Below, in pieces: positions 39,916 to 50,992 of a stretch of 62,237 bases of DNA. Location: NCBI GenBank assembly GCA_033297075.1, contig MU858254.1, positions 1 through 62,237 of the forward strand, in the 5' to 3' direction. Numbering within the stretch: the stretch's first letter is position 1; every line of letters begins with the position of its first letter. The notes below the pieces were generated by a model. It saw only the letters and a list, made by a program, of their open reading frames with translations. It was not told the DNA's origin and searched no databases. The DNA is from Rhypophila decipiens (lineage: Eukaryota; Ascomycota; Sordariomycetes; Sordariales; Naviculisporaceae). The translations under genes were made by a program, and so were the position numbers.

Positions 39916-42258
39916 TCACACCTCGTTACCCGATATAGTCCTCTCTTTCTCAACCTCATCCGAATATCCACCCAACATGCGTCCACTCGTTCCATGACTC
40001 TTTCCCAATTCCTCATCGCCATTGCCCTCCCCCTTCACATTCGCCACCCTCTCCTCCCACCACCGTCCCCAAATCCTCTCGCCCCGACCAAACCAAAGCG
40101 TCCTCCAAGCAGCTCTCATCGACCGAATCCCAATCCACAGCAACAATAAAATCCCCACCCAATGTAATCCATACGGCGCGGCGCCACCAATCCTGAGAAT
40201 CCAAAATACCACATGTTTCACTAGGGCATCCTCTACTACATCTAGACCAATCAGCTCGCTTGGAGCCCCCAGTCTATACTCGTGTATCTTGGCTTTGCGC
40301 TTGCGTGATTTCCGCAGGCTCGTCCCTTTTTGTGGCGTCGCGTCTAATGGGACCCAGATGTTTGCTATCTCTACTCGCTGACGGAGGAGACTAAAGTATC
40401 CGGACGCGGTGGTTGATAAGACGGGCTGGATGACGTCTTCTCTTAGGAATCTGGCGTTGCGCGATTCCCACCGCCCAAAGCCCGGACTTGGGGGGTGGCG
40501 GGCGTAATATTCTGCTAGCACCTCGCGTAGGACACCGCCGGCGGTAGTGTTGTGGTTGTCGTAATCTTGGTCACTTGGGTTGCAATTGGTCAGGAGTTCA
40601 TGAACTGCCCTTGCGGCCGGAATGGCGTACATGGGATTTACACAACGCGGCGGAGGAGGAGGCTCCATTGGTTTGCCGTCCGGGCCGATTGCTTTACCAT
40701 CGGCGTTGAGCTTCAACATGAGCGGCCCGGCGGTGGATATCGTGTCTGCTTTTGGTACGCCTTCCTTTATTTCTTGGGACAGGACGCCGAACTCGATCCC
40801 AAACTCGGACGGTAGGTAGATGCATGTCAGGATGATGGGGTTTATGCGTCTTTGTTTTGCATCGGTACTGGCCACTCGCTTGCCGTCTGGGAGTATGAAG
40901 AGGGTTTGGATAGGCGCATTGTTGAAGACGAATGGCTGGATCCGCTCGCCAGCTCGAAGGGTGCCGTATTCGTGGTGTAGGCCGAATGAGAGCGGGAGGG
41001 ACTCTTTGCCGGAGAGGCTAAGGTGGGAGAAAATGAGCGGACCGCTGACGGAGGCGGCCGATACGTTGAAGTCATGCATCTCTACTTCATTGGGGAATCG
41101 AGACCATTTCTTGGTGAATGTGTAGTTCATGGATGACACTTGACCCTCAGGCACAGACTCGCGAGATGAGAGGTCGTATTCATCAGTGACGTCGACACAT
41201 TGGACGTTTACGGCGTTTCCGTAGACTTTGCCCAACATACCGCCGAATATGTAATCTCGGGGGAGACCAGGCATGCCGTCGCCCCAGAATTCTTCGTAGG
41301 TGCTCATGTTGATGCCGATACCGAGAGTGTTGACATGGGGGTAGATTGCGTTCCCAAATAGGATTCCATTCGTGGTCAAGTTGGCACTCGCCGGAGACGG
41401 TGCTTCAGTAATACGCATCTGCTCCCTTGAGCTCCGAGCAAGATGAGTTTGAAGTGAGGGGAATGATGAACGAGGCAGATAATAACCTGTGCTGCGCATT
41501 TCTTCTGGTATATCAAGCATGTCTCCGGGGTATAGGGCATGATAGGATAGGGGGGGGTTTGCGGCATGAATGAGCCCCTTTTCCCGAAGCAACGACACGG
41601 TGTCGACAAGCAATTCCGGTGAGCTAAAATTTGCGGTTTTCGGGTCGACAGAAGTCTCGGGCACAATGTCTCCGTAGTATAGCGTCCTGTTTAACGCAGC
41701 GAGCGGAAACGAGAGCCCTGCTCTGGAGTTGTTATCTTCCACCATCCAGGCACCAAAGACTGCGACGAATGTCGCGACCAACACAGACAAGACGAGCGCC
41801 GCTGTGCGAACAGCTTGCCAGACAGATCCCCACCTCGTGTGACAGCGCAGAAACCCCGGCCGATACGCCTTCTTCAACGCTGGCCTGCCCTGCACCAATG
41901 TCCGATCATTGATTCTTCTCAGCCATAGCTCGTGACTTGCTAGGGCGACCAATAAAGCAGGAAAGCCCTCCCGCACCACGGTGAACACGACCAGGCTCCT
42001 GAAGTTCCAATCGCGCTGGAACTGGGCAACAGAACCAGAGTATGCCATCATCTCGTGTGTAAAAGTCTCGTAACGTGCCATAAGGCCAGTGTCGAATTCG
42101 TCGACGGTGAGCTTTAGTTGGGTTGTAAGGAGTCCCAAACAGGCAGCAAATATGCTTGCGGCGGCGATGAGGGTGTTTGCCACAAAGCTTGTTAGGCGGA
42201 GTAGCCAGTCGGGGACACTGAACCCTTTGACTCTCTGCCAGACGCCATGTTGATCCAT
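39916..42258 (-). CDS. Multi-pass membrane protein with large ectodomain, unknown
   Basis: This intronless gene of 780 residues starts from the ATG at 42258 (MDQHGVWQRVKGF). Three N-terminal membrane segments lie at roughly residues 20-45, 85-110 and 145-170 (the third includes ALVLSVLVATFVAVFGAWM). A large ectodomain with many N-glycosylation sequons (NRT, NFS, NLT, NMS, NYT, NVS, NTT) follows. A single C-terminal helix (GLHWVGILLLLWIGIRSM) precedes a basic tail. This three-plus-one layout recurs in fungal membrane proteins of unknown function and resembles the frameshifted gene at 28.9 kb in architecture, though I see no clear sequence match between them. There is no catalytic motif. Confidence 0.75.
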   Translation of the reverse strand: MDQHGVWQRVKGFSVPDWLLRLTSFVANTLIAAASIFAACLGLLTTQLKLTVDEFDTGLMARYETFTHEMMAYSGSVAQFQRDWNFRSLVVFTVVREGFPALLVALASHELWLRRINDRTLVQGRPALKKAYRPGFLRCHTRWGSVWQAVRTAALVLSVLVATFVAVFGAWMVEDNNSRAGLSFPLAALNRTLYYGDIVPETSVDPKTANFSSPELLVDTVSLLREKGLIHAANPPLSYHALYPGDMLDIPEEMRSTGYYLPRSSFPSLQTHLARSSREQMRITEAPSPASANLTTNGILFGNAIYPHVNTLGIGINMSTYEEFWGDGMPGLPRDYIFGGMLGKVYGNAVNVQCVDVTDEYDLSSRESVPEGQVSSMNYTFTKKWSRFPNEVEMHDFNVSAASVSGPLIFSHLSLSGKESLPLSFGLHHEYGTLRAGERIQPFVFNNAPIQTLFILPDGKRVASTDAKQRRINPIILTCIYLPSEFGIEFGVLSQEIKEGVPKADTISTAGPLMLKLNADGKAIGPDGKPMEPPPPPRCVNPMYAIPAARAVHELLTNCNPSDQDYDNHNTTAGGVLREVLAEYYARHPPSPGFGRWESRNARFLREDVIQPVLSTTASGYFSLLRQRVEIANIWVPLDATPQKGTSLRKSRKRKAKIHEYRLGAPSELIGLDVVEDALVKHVVFWILRIGGAAPYGLHWVGILLLLWIGIRSMRAAWRTLWFGRGERIWGRWWEERVANVKGEGNGDEELGKSHGTSGRMLGGYSDEVEKERTISGNEV

Positions 42259-43937
42259 GGCAATGATTTGAGCGTCAGCGGCTGCGTGGAGGTTTGATGG
42301 GGGAAGAAGGACGCGGGAGTGTTGACATTGTTGAGAAGCCTGAGAAGCTTGAGATTTGGTCGAGATGTGACCCACTCTAGGTCCCTAGGATGGAAGCTGC
42401 CAGGCACCAACGCGAACCAGCACCTCCCCTGACAGGGGTAGTGATTCCATAGTCCGCCAATGGTAAATACACTAAACCAGGATCTGGAGTATATGATACG
42501 TCAGGTAATTCTTTCACGACTACGGTAGACATAGCTATCCCATCAAAGAGGTTTACATGTTCGCAGCGCAAAAGTTGTAGGAAGGTCAGACGGGAGGTAT
42601 CAGAGCTTCTAACAAGGATGGTCTGTAATTACCGGTATCTTGGTCGCAATCCTTACCTTCCTGTAGGTGGAACAGTGCATTGTTACAGCCGAGGCCTGTA
42701 ATTACAACGACGCTTGTCCTAAAAGAAATATAAAAAACACGAAGAACAAGGAGGGAATATGGATATCTGTATACGGATACTCATTCTTCCTCACTATTTT
42801 TTCTATCCAGCAATATTCGTAATTCACTCCATTTTCCTAGATGCATTCTACACGTATAGTAGTGACAACCCATCGTCGACAATCGATGTCAACTTTGAAG
42901 CAGATTCGATGTTTATTCCCGTTCTTGTTCGCCGAGACTCGGACTGGCTCGACCCATTTTCCCTGCGCCTCAGGCTCCAAATAGAAAAGTGGAACTAACC
43001 ACCTTCAGTTGGTACGGCGATGGCTAAGGGCCTCTGTGCGTTTTAATTACGGAGATCCGCAAGCACCTGATCGGCCCTGGCCAAACTTCTTGCACTCAAC
43101 TGCCCGGCATTCTGGCAAATGGAATTTCAACAAACCCAGCAGCAATCGCCAACCATCAAAACGTCACGTCGGAGACAAACCTGTCCCAGGACCAGGAGTT
43201 GGGCGTGTCATGACGCCAAGTTGCAACTGCAGGCTTACTTCTTGTCGCGCTCTCACTCTCTTCATTAAGGCATTCACAGTAGTATGAGACTTGATCAATC
43301 GAATGGCATCTTGAATTCAAGTCCATGCCCTGGCGGCTCTTCGCTGCACGCCGCCACAGCCACATTCACAGCCGCATCGTAACATCGTCTCAGTGGTCTC
43401 CAGTGGACTGGCGAGCTTGTTGGCTCCTTATGAACACCAAGGTAGAACTGTTCTTTGCGGGGAGCGGGGTTCCCTGCTGCATGGACATGCATCACCACAG
43501 GCACGCAGAAGGAGACCGAAGTCTGCAAACCGAGACCTGCCACTGATGCCAGCAAATCTGCAAAAAAACAAAACCGCACACTTTCCGCAGCCTGTGCCCG
43601 GGGTTACCTCTTTTTCTTTGCGCCTCACGGTTTTTTTCACCCGTCCACCTCATCAACCTCACCTCGCTTGCCGGCCCACGACTCCGTCAAGGCCACTCAA
43701 TGCCCGATATTCGCTCGTTTACCCCGCGACAAATCCCTTGAAGGACCTGGGCGACTCGGGCTGCTACTTGCTAGTTTCCCCTCAACTTGGGTTCACTTGG
43801 TCCCGCCGAGAGTAAGCGGATCGCTCACCGACAATTGCACCAGTGCAGCATCCGTCCTCCGGCCGACATATCACCACTCCCTCTGGGCTGCTTGACTCTC
43901 AACAGCCCTCACCAACACTGGGTTAGTCGTATATCCC
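42259..43937. other. Intergenic 1.7 kb, nothing recognised
   Basis: Short ORFs at 43.3-43.9 kb overlap on both strands and show no motif or linked splicing. The right end holds the promoter of the Cys/His-repeat gene. Confidence 0.35.
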
Positions 43938-45632
43938 ATGCCGAGACCCGACCCATTCTGGTACTCGCATGTATCTGCGTCTGCGTACAACCGACCAGCA
44001 ACAACAGACCCCGGGCGGTTATGTCGCGCTCCAGGATGCACACGGAAACATTGTTATGCCGTCTTTGATGGCCGAAGAGTCTACTCTCGTTATTGTCCTA
44101 AACGTAGCCATCCACCATCTACCCGACGTCGTTTTGTTTGGATGCGACTGACTAGATGACCCCACAATAGACACTTGTACCCGGACTGCCACACCAGAAG
44201 ATGGCTTTCACTGTCCCATTCCCAAGGATGACGGGGAGAGATATTGTCCTCAACGTAAGTCACGTGCACACATCACGAGACCATGGGACCAATCTTGCTA
44301 ACGACGCCGACTAGACTTGAAATGCGGGGCTTCCGAGTGTCGAGAAAAGGGAGAGTATCCGGGGATGGAACAGATTCTTCCCTGGTTCTGCAGGACCCGT
44401 ATGGCTCTTCTCTTCCGGCTTGATCAGTTGCATGGTTGCTGAGACTGACATGTCGGTTAGATCGCTGCACGGAGCCTCTCTGCACTTCGGGGATCCATGA
44501 CTTTTTACAGAAGCGGTGCAAACGCCATCTCAAGTGTGCCGTTCCCTCGTGCTCTTCTGAGCCAGATCTGAGTCTTCACAGCAACCTCTGTTCACGGCAC
44601 ACGTGCACGTACAAGGTACAGGGCCACGACTGTGCCTACCCAGCCGTCGAGAACAATCGGTGCTCAGAGCACAAGAAATGCAGCGTCAACGACTGTGAAC
44701 GCGTTTGTTACAAGCGCGAAGGGGAGGACCACTTTCAAGACAAGTGCATCATACACTTTAACAGGTGTCCTCGTCCAAACTGTGGCCGGATACGGCGTGA
44801 CGACGTGCCCTACTGTCACGAACACGCCTGCGATATACCAAATTGTCCCGAGTACAAGGATCTCCTTGGAAGTATATACTGTCGAACACGTGAGTTGCCA
44901 AGCCTCCCCATCAAGAAAACTTTTGCTAATGATTCCCTTCAATGGACAGATCGGTGCTCGGTACCCAGCTGCCTAAGCTCCCGTCGCCATCCCGGGACCC
45001 TGCTTTGTGTGAAGCATGGGTGTAAAGTGACTGCCTGTGTCAGGCCGACTGAAGGGACCGGAGACTTCTGCAAGGAGCACACGTGCCGGAGGGACAAGTG
45101 CAGCAGGCAGGGAGCCGACGGCGTGGGGTCCCTATGCGGTGCACACAAATGCAAGGCCCCAGCTTGTCGAGGGGAAGCACGGTTTGAAGGCGGTTTCTGT
45201 GTGGCACTTCATGGCTGCGTCGAAGCCGACTGTCGAAAAGCACGCATTGCAATCCCTGGAGACCCAGAGGTGGAGCGATGTCTTGAGCACGAACGGAAAC
45301 GATGGCAGACGCTTGGTCGGCGGGTGGCCCTGGAGGAACTGAGAGTGGAATTCGAACAGGAGCGAGACGAGTGGCGACTAGAAAAGATGGAGCTCGAAGC
45401 AAGGATAGCCGTCATGAGGACCCAAATGGAACGGGAGGAACGGCTGCGGCGGGAGCTGGAAGAGCGTCACAGGAGGGAGATGGAAGAGCGACCGCCGCGG
45501 GGTGCGAATGTGAGAGACACTTGGGGACCGGGACCGCGGAGGTTCTCGTATGGAAGGGAATCCCGGACACCGGGACCGGGAGACTGGTACACTCGCCCGG
45601 GGGATGGGTTTGGTGGGCTGGGCGGTTACTGA
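43938..45632 (+). CDS. Cys/His-repeat protein with C-terminal coiled coil, unknown
   Basis: Five exons (43938-44103, 44171-44254, 44315-44398, 44461-44889, 44950-45632) give 481 residues. Each of the four junctions splits a codon so as to create a histidine, giving the same join each time: YCPKH, YCPQH, CRTH and CRTH. This regularity supports the model. About fourteen degenerate repeats of roughly 20-30 residues follow the pattern C-x(4-5)-C...C-x2-H (for example LCSRHTC, RCSEHKKC, CHEHACDIPNC, CKEHTC, CGAHKCKAPAC), consistent with serial zinc binding. The last 130 residues hold a long charged coiled coil (RVALEELRVEFEQERDEWRL onward) and a Gly/Arg/Pro-rich tail. No known domain name fits with certainty. 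Intron positions between repeats suggest growth by exon duplication. Confidence 0.75.
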
Positions 45633-46150
45633 TGCTCTCGCTCGTGAGTATGACATGATGGCCGTGATGATAATGACGACTGAAACGACGAATGGTAACG
45701 GTTCTCCCATAGACGGAGTTTTGGATAAAAAGACATGATACCCGGTATATTTGATACAATTATTGCCTCCCATTGTCAATTTCCTTTGCACACCGAAATG
45801 ATTTCCTTGCCATATCTCAACCAGATGATGGTTCCCCGGTCGCCAATCGTCACGCGGAACGATCATGCGGCGCAGTCGGTGTGGGCCAGTCGCAACGGGG
45901 CCGGGTGACCCACTCAGCCCTTCCGAAAGCGGAAAGGCGTGCTTTGGTCGTCGACTTGGCAACCGATCGTGCCTGGCGCCAAACGGGAGGGCGTGATCGT
46001 TATCTTGACCCACCCAGCTGTGACACATTGCTCCTTCCTTTCTCCTGATCACTCCTTTCCCTCTTTCATCAACAAACCTCACTCCCTCCATCAAATCCAA
46101 CCCATATCACCACAGGGGAAATAAGTACCCATCTCCACAAGCCTAAAGAA
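45633..46150. other. Intergenic, nothing recognised
   Basis: Holds the 3' UTR of the repeat gene and a CT-rich leader of the aminopeptidase gene. Confidence 0.4.
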
Positions 46151-47763
46151 ATGACAGCAATGAAAGTGCTGGCCCTCCACGGGCTGGCAGCATTGAGCGG
46201 TGTCTCAGCGGCTAGATCGCAACAACGACCACTGACGCATCAGTCCCCTCTCGCCGATACCGTCACCGATACAACAGAGAAAAAAGCCATTGACAGCGAG
46301 GCCCTCCAAGGCACAATCAAGGTCGAGAACCTCCTCGCTCGGGCAAAACAACTCTATGAAATCGCCAAACTCGGAGAAGATGAATACAACCACCCCACTC
46401 GCGTCATCGGGTCAAAGGGCCATACCGGAACGCTAGAGTATATCCATTCTGCGCTGGCAAACATGAGCGATTACTATACGCTTGAGAAACAGCCTTTTAC
46501 CGCGGTGAGCGGGCAGATTTATGAAGCTAGGCTTGTGTTGGGCGATGAGGTGGCTAGTTCTGCTTGGCCCATGGGTCTTACGCCCCCTACGAAAGATCGT
46601 CAGCCTGTGAGTGGGAATTTGGTTCTGGTGGAGAATGAAGGGTGTGAGGCAGATGATTATGATGGGGACAAGTTAAAGGGCAATATTGCGTTTATTTTGC
46701 GGGGGAGTTGTCCGTTTGGGACGAAATCTGAGCTGGCGGGGAAGAATGGGGCTGTTGCTGCTGTGGTGTATAATTACGAGGATGATTCTGTTTCTGGGAC
46801 TCTGGGGACGCCGTTGAAGGATCACGTTGCTACCTTTGGATTGTCGGGCGAGGAAGCTGCGCCTGTTTTGAAGAAGCTGAAGAGTGGCAAGACGGTGGAT
46901 ACGATTGCGTATATTGATTCTGTGGTGGAGAAGATTGTCACGGACAATATCATTGCGCAGACTATCGAGGGGGATAAAGAGAATTGTGTCATGCTTGGCG
47001 GGCATAGTGATTCTGTGGCTGAGGGCCCTGGAATCAACGATGATGGGTCGGGAAGTTTGACGCTGTTGGAGATTGCCACGCAGCTGACCAAGTTCAAGGT
47101 GAACAATTGTGTCCGGTTTGCGTGGTGGGCTGGCGAAGAGGAGGGTCTGTTGGGCTCGGATTACTACGTGTACAACCTGCCCAAGGAGGAGAACAAGAAG
47201 ATCCGTCTGTTCATGGACTACGACATGCTCGCCAGCCCGAATTTCGCGTACCAGGTTTACGACGCGCGGAATGATGTCAACCCGGTTGGGTCTCAGGAGC
47301 TGAGGGATCTGTATGTGGATTGGTACACCGCACACGGGCTGAACTACACGTTTATTCCGTTTGATGGACGGAGCGATTATGATGGGTTTATCAGGAACGG
47401 CATCCCGGGAGGTGGAATCGCGACCGGTGCGGAGGGGATCAAGACCAAGGAGGAGGAGAAGATGTTTGGCGGCAAGAAGGGCGATTGGTACGATCCGTGC
47501 TATCATCAGCTGTGTGATGATGTTTCCAACTTGAACTTGACCGCTTGGGAGGTCAATGCCAAGGTATGCTCTTTTCATTTCTTCCACTCCTTGGACAGAC
47601 TGCTAACCTTGACCCTTTTCAGCTCGTCGCTCACTCTGTTGCCACATACGCCAAGTCCTTTGAGGGGTTCCCGCAGAGAGTTGAGGTTGATGCAAAGGTC
47701 ACGGAGGGATCCAAGACCTATGCCAGAAGCGTCAAGTATCATGGTGGAAAGCTTTTCATCTGA
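46151..47763 (+). CDS. M28-family aminopeptidase with PA domain (aminopeptidase Y type)
   Basis: Two exons (46151-47563, 47623-47763) give 517 residues. A signal peptide (MKVLALHGLAALSGVSA from the second Met) and a short propeptide come first. A protease-associated domain (about 150-260; LKGNIAFILRGSCPFG) is inserted before the M28 catalytic domain. Zinc ligands and catalytic residues are visible: His285 in GGHSDSVAEGPGINDDGSG with the bridging Asp near 297, Glu330-331 in AWWAGEEEGLLGS, Asp near 355 in MDYDM, and His near 451 in CYHQLCD. The enzyme should remove N-terminal residues from peptides, either in the vacuole as in yeast Ape3 or outside the cell as in Aspergillus Lap2. Intact in length and motifs. 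Confidence 0.92.
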
Positions 47764-48495
47764 TGGCGGACCCTGCCATTTTCCATGCATTTCTTATTAT
47801 ACATGTCACCAGTTTGTCTCTGTGAAGCAGAAACACTGAATCATCTAGACCAGATAGATAGAAGTGTCAGCACCTTTTACTGTTATAACCATCACTCCAT
47901 GCGTTTGTTATTGTTATGGAGAACTGAAGTCAGCTTGTCCGGAAGTCTCGCCGAGCCGCTTTCTAGAATGTTGTCAAGATCTATCTGATGGCACCTCACC
48001 ATACCAGATAAGACACACGCGCCGGCAATACCTTTACGTCCAGCCATTTTACCCGTCAACTGTCCACCGAACCATCAATCACGCTCCCACCCCATGTGCA
48101 CTACCCCGGATAAACACCCTATTGGTAACCAGCAGCCGGCAACATTTAGGCAGTTGCAGATGCCAATCATTTTGGGTGTCGTGGGGTAAATTCTGGGCTT
48201 CTTCCAGAGGGCATTCTGGAACAAGCAGTAAATTAGCATGTCCGATATGAACAACCTGATGCAGTTTCTTGTCTCTCACGTCTAGGCCACGTTGCCTAAA
48301 TCGTGTCCATGTGTCAGTTTGGGCGTATACTTCTTTAGACGTCACCATCAACATTCGAGCCAAGTCGACTTGGTGGATGCAGTCGATGACTTTTTGTTTA
48401 CCTATTTGTTGACATATCACCTTTTCCAGTCCATCTTCGGGGCACCGCTACCTACAACTCCTCTGTCAAACCCGAACCCCTCTCTGTTGCCCGCC
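47764..48495. other. Intergenic, nothing recognised
   Basis: The frame of the next gene stays open upstream to about 48290 but without an ATG in good context; I treat this as the 5' leader. No other feature. Confidence 0.4.
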
Positions 48496-49809
48496 ATGAC
48501 CTGGGGCGCATCCTCCCTCGGTCGCATCCTAGTGCTCGGGCTCCTCTCAACCCAGGGCGTGCTCGCCGAGTCCGATGCGAAAGCGGATCCCCCCAAGGGC
48601 GGATCCAAGGAAGGCCTCGCCTACGAAGAAATCAACAAGAAGACCGTCTACTCGGAAAATGCCACTGCCCCAGCAGCCGGCTCAGGAGCCCTCGTGCCGC
48701 CTGTAGACGGATGGTGGTACTCCAAGGTCTGCGCCGACAAGTTCTGCATCTTCACCAACCGAAGACTAGCCAACGGGCGGGGCATGGTCATGGTGACCAC
48801 CATGGAAGACTACCAAAAGGTCGAGCGGCAAGAGGACGCCTTCAACAAGGCCGACAACAAGTTCCAGCAAGAAGACGGGACATTTGAGACGGTCGACTTG
48901 CCTGACCGTGGAACCGCCCTCAAAGCGAAGAAAGCCATTCGGCGAGGAAAACCCGTCATGTCATGGACTCCGGCCTTGGTCGTCCATAAGGATGTGTTTG
49001 ATGTTTTGCGCCGCAAAGAACGCACACGGATTCTGGATACAGCAGTCAGGTATCTCCCCGACGAGACGCAGGCGAAATTCAACAAGCAGCGCAAACCGCT
49101 TGGTCCGTTGTCGGTTGAGCGGTCTATCGAGTCGGTCATGTTGTCTTCGCCGTTTGAGTATGATCTCGGGTACAACTATAACCCCGAGATGCACTCCAAG
49201 CATATCCTCAACTTTCCCGAGATTAATAATCTTTTGCCGCATGATTGCCGGCCTAATGTGGCGTGGTACATCGATGGTGGGTTGACGATGCGGACTGTCG
49301 TCGCCAGGCGGATTAATCCGGGAGATGAACTTACTGTTGCCTATATCGACCCGTTCATTCCCCGCCCTGATCGGTCTCTCTGGGTCAAGAACCACAGGGG
49401 CTTCAACAAACCTTGCCCGTGTCAGGCATGCACCCATGGAGGAGACGCCGAGGCGGTCAAGAAGGCGGATGCCCGACTGGAAGAGCTGAACTCGTTGTTC
49501 AAAGAGCTGAAGAATCACGACAGCAAAAAGGTCACGCCGCAGTTGATCGCTAGATTCCTGGATCTGGTGTCTCAGGAACGATTGCAGGTCAAGCTGGCGG
49601 ATGCTTACGAGTACGCAGCGCTGAATTACAACTACATTGGCATGGACCGGTTGGCCAAGAAGTATGCGGATTTGGCCGTTCAGGCGGCCATGGTCGAGGA
49701 GGGACATGATGCGAACAATGTCATTGCGTTGAGGATCATGGCGGGCGATATCAAGGGTCACTATTCGTATCAGTATACCCTGAAGAGACAGGGAAAGGTC
49801 AAGTCTTAG
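48496..49809 (+). CDS. SET-domain protein with N-terminal signal peptide
   Basis: This intronless gene of 437 residues starts from ATG 48496 (context GCCATGA). The first 25 residues (MTWGASSLGRILVLGLLSTQ, then GVLAES) look like a secretory signal peptide. The SET core (PF00856) spans about 135-290, with RGTALKAKKAIRRGKPVMSW, then LPHDCRPNVAWYIDGG in place of the usual N-H-x-C-x-P-N, and RRINPGDELTVAYID. A CPCQAC cluster after it matches post-SET cysteines. The C-terminal 120 residues are helical. SET proteins are lysine methyltransferases acting in nucleus or cytosol, so a secretory signal is unexpected, although many filamentous ascomycetes carry such genes. The Asn of the NHxC motif is replaced by Leu-Pro, so activity is uncertain. 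Substrate unknown. Confidence 0.85.
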   Translation: MTWGASSLGRILVLGLLSTQGVLAESDAKADPPKGGSKEGLAYEEINKKTVYSENATAPAAGSGALVPPVDGWWYSKVCADKFCIFTNRRLANGRGMVMVTTMEDYQKVERQEDAFNKADNKFQQEDGTFETVDLPDRGTALKAKKAIRRGKPVMSWTPALVVHKDVFDVLRRKERTRILDTAVRYLPDETQAKFNKQRKPLGPLSVERSIESVMLSSPFEYDLGYNYNPEMHSKHILNFPEINNLLPHDCRPNVAWYIDGGLTMRTVVARRINPGDELTVAYIDPFIPRPDRSLWVKNHRGFNKPCPCQACTHGGDAEAVKKADARLEELNSLFKELKNHDSKKVTPQLIARFLDLVSQERLQVKLADAYEYAALNYNYIGMDRLAKKYADLAVQAAMVEEGHDANNVIALRIMAGDIKGHYSYQYTLKRQGKVKS

Positions 49810-50992
49810 GTCATGGTCGATGAGCAGAGTACTTGGCCCTGAGTTTGAGGGGCAGGGGTGAGCGGATTTGTTTTCGTTGTTTTTTTGATCCAGGGGCTTG
49901 TTTTTGTACCTCTCCCATGTCAATTGGCTTGTATTTTTGTCACACAGAATTGACCACATCAAGTTAAGCTTTAAGCCTACCCGCTTGAGTGTGCAGGAGT
50001 TGGAATAGGGTGCGGCGGTGATAAGCACCTTGAAATAAGGATCTCCACTGACGGCCGTTTCTACAAGGTCTCTCGGTCAAATACAGGACATTTCTAGCCA
50101 TCGAACTCTCACATCAGCACTTGTGGAATTTGACATTTTCATGGCCGGCGTTAACACACACTGGGTGTCGGAGATCCGTAAAGGTCCGGAGTATTTACTC
50201 CGCGACGGTACCCCGCCAATGACATCAACAGCTTGGGTTCGTGTCCGATGCGGCCCCACATCCCGAACCTACCTCTTGGCGTTTCGGGTCATTACCGCCG
50301 AGAATACGGTGATTCCACGTGTGGTTCTAGGATGCGATTTGCCATGATACGGATGCGATTAGCAAAAGGATCATTATCAGTGGTGGAGAGAAGCTACAAC
50401 GAGTTTCTGCGAGCTAAAATAAAACGCAAAAGCTTGTTGTATGCTTGTTTGAACAAGAAACATTGGGTGAAGCACCTTGATGGACAACCGCACTGGGCCG
50501 GGAATAAATGTGGAGTATCTGCTAGAGTCTCCGCACATGACATCACCATTGACCACAATGGCATCCTCGATGCAGGCACAATGAAGTTTTCCTTCCCGGG
50601 GAATCACTTTTCATCGCTGCTGTGTTCGTGAAGATCGTCTTCTGTTACGGCATCGAAGGAAATGAAAGATGTGCCTGGTCTGATCCCAATGCGGGGAACT
50701 GGACCTCTTTCCCCCCCTTGCCTCGTGTAACAAAGTCGTAAAATCGTAATGAAATGAACGGGCAGCGACGAGGGGCGATTCGCTCTCCTGACGTCATGGA
50801 TTTGATGTTTCTTTTGTGATAGGCATACAAAAGGAATTGAGCACCGACTGGCACTACAAAACAATTTGCTCCTCAAGAATTCTTCTTCCTCAACAAAATC
50901 TGTGTCGGACATCAGTCATTGAACAAACGCAAACTCTCTCGACCGTCCAATAACAAACTACCCTTTGAGTAGTACCATCCAATATCGTGACC
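49810..50992. other. Intergenic upstream of the catalase gene
   Basis: No gene was supported. Should contain the catalase promoter and leader; no specific stress element was recognised with confidence. Confidence 0.35.

Noticed and set aside
43393..43895. Overlapping plus-strand ORFs of 140-146 codons
   Set aside because: Two frames open over the same stretch with Pro/Ser/His-rich composition and no splice link; probably leader DNA of the next gene.
46673..47587. 304-codon open frame on the minus strand
   Set aside because: Antisense to the M28 aminopeptidase; no independent signal.
48961..50028. 355-codon open frame on the minus strand
   Set aside because: Antisense to the SET gene; Arg/Ile-rich shadow composition without motif.
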